Translations under genes and position numbers: made by a program
Assembly: GCA_030527765.1 (NCBI GenBank)
Contig: JAUNAE010000077.1
Location: 1 to 12,117 of the forward strand
Direction of reading: 5' to 3'
Origin: Eubacteriales bacterium
Lineage (GTDB): Bacteria; Bacillota_A; Clostridia; Lachnospirales; Lachnospiraceae
DNA: 12,117 bases
Shown: piece by piece, positions 12,075-12,117 of the stretch
Layout of the letters: each line of letters starts with the position of its first letter
How positions within the stretch are numbered: position 1 is the first letter of the stretch
Notes under the pieces: generated by a model
Database searches by the model: none
What the model saw: only the letters and a program-made list of their open reading frames with translations
Told to the model about the DNA's origin: nothing

Positions 12075-12117
12075 ATGCCTTGTATCCAATACGATAGGAA
12101 GATAGACCCTTGTATGG
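12075..12117 (+). CDS. Start of a rightward gene, cut by the window edge
   Basis: The first 14 codons read MPCIQYDRKIDPCM and continue past the end. GAGGGAGG lies 7 bases before the ATG. The leader (CCGCCATTTTCGCG then GGGAGGTACA) looks like backbone sequence of an integrative element; GGGAGGTACA also occurs on the minus strand upstream of the small gene at 151. The product cannot be named from this much sequence. It probably resumes the element backbone to the right of the defence cargo. Confidence 0.6.
   Translation, partial: MPCIQYDRKIDPCM

Noticed and set aside
1..12117. CRISPR array, tRNA or rRNA gene
   Set aside because: There is no regularly spaced repeat set, no cloverleaf-like segment with conserved T-loop, and no rRNA-like stretch in the window.

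Overview
The window looks like a piece of an integrative/conjugative element from a low-to-moderate GC Gram-positive gut bacterium, most likely a clostridial (Lachnospiraceae- or Ruminococcaceae-like) host. The reasons are strong GGAGG-type ribosome binding sites before nearly every gene, A/T-rich codon use, a Gram-positive type LexA box, and small backbone genes of a kind carried by such elements (a Cys-rich sigma-70-like helix-turn-helix protein, a Com-like zinc ribbon, a 63-residue conserved-looking protein). The taxonomic call is inference; no rRNA or marker gene is present.

Layout. Positions 1-1676 hold leftward backbone genes: the first codons of one gene at the left edge, a small acidic protein (start 151), a sigma-like protein (771-247) with an elaborate hairpin leader, a Com-like zinc ribbon (1272-1102) ending at a strong terminator and preceded by a promoter with an embedded LexA box, and a 63-residue protein (1676-1485). 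Positions 1677-2024 are a divergent intergenic region with a leftward terminator, a rightward promoter and a tandem 11-bp repeat. Positions 2025-11874 are one rightward six-gene operon. Positions 11875-12074 hold a tandem 18-bp-period repeat and a hairpin terminator. A further rightward gene starts at 12075 and runs off the window.

The operon is a packed anti-phage or anti-plasmid island: a small Xre-type regulator; a 505-residue protein whose C-terminal half looks like the DUF1837/HamA nuclease of Hachiman; a Ski2-like DEAH helicase corresponding to HamB; a beta-class type III DNA methyltransferase (Mod); its type III restriction subunit (Res); and a type IV Mrr-family endonuclease with an EVE/PUA-like N-terminal reader domain. 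Gene gaps are 39, -4, 0, 3 and 17 bases, so the genes are very probably co-transcribed and translationally coupled.

How they may work together. Mod methylates host sites and Res cuts unmethylated invading DNA. The Mrr protein would attack DNA carrying foreign modifications. The HamAB-like pair would sense aberrant or damaged DNA through the helicase. The most unusual point is that the HamA-like protein seems to lack the nuclease residues expected at its catalytic motifs and carries an N-terminal domain of about 215 residues. The pair may therefore be a Hachiman variant with a different effector mechanism, or one that depends on the nucleases encoded beside it.
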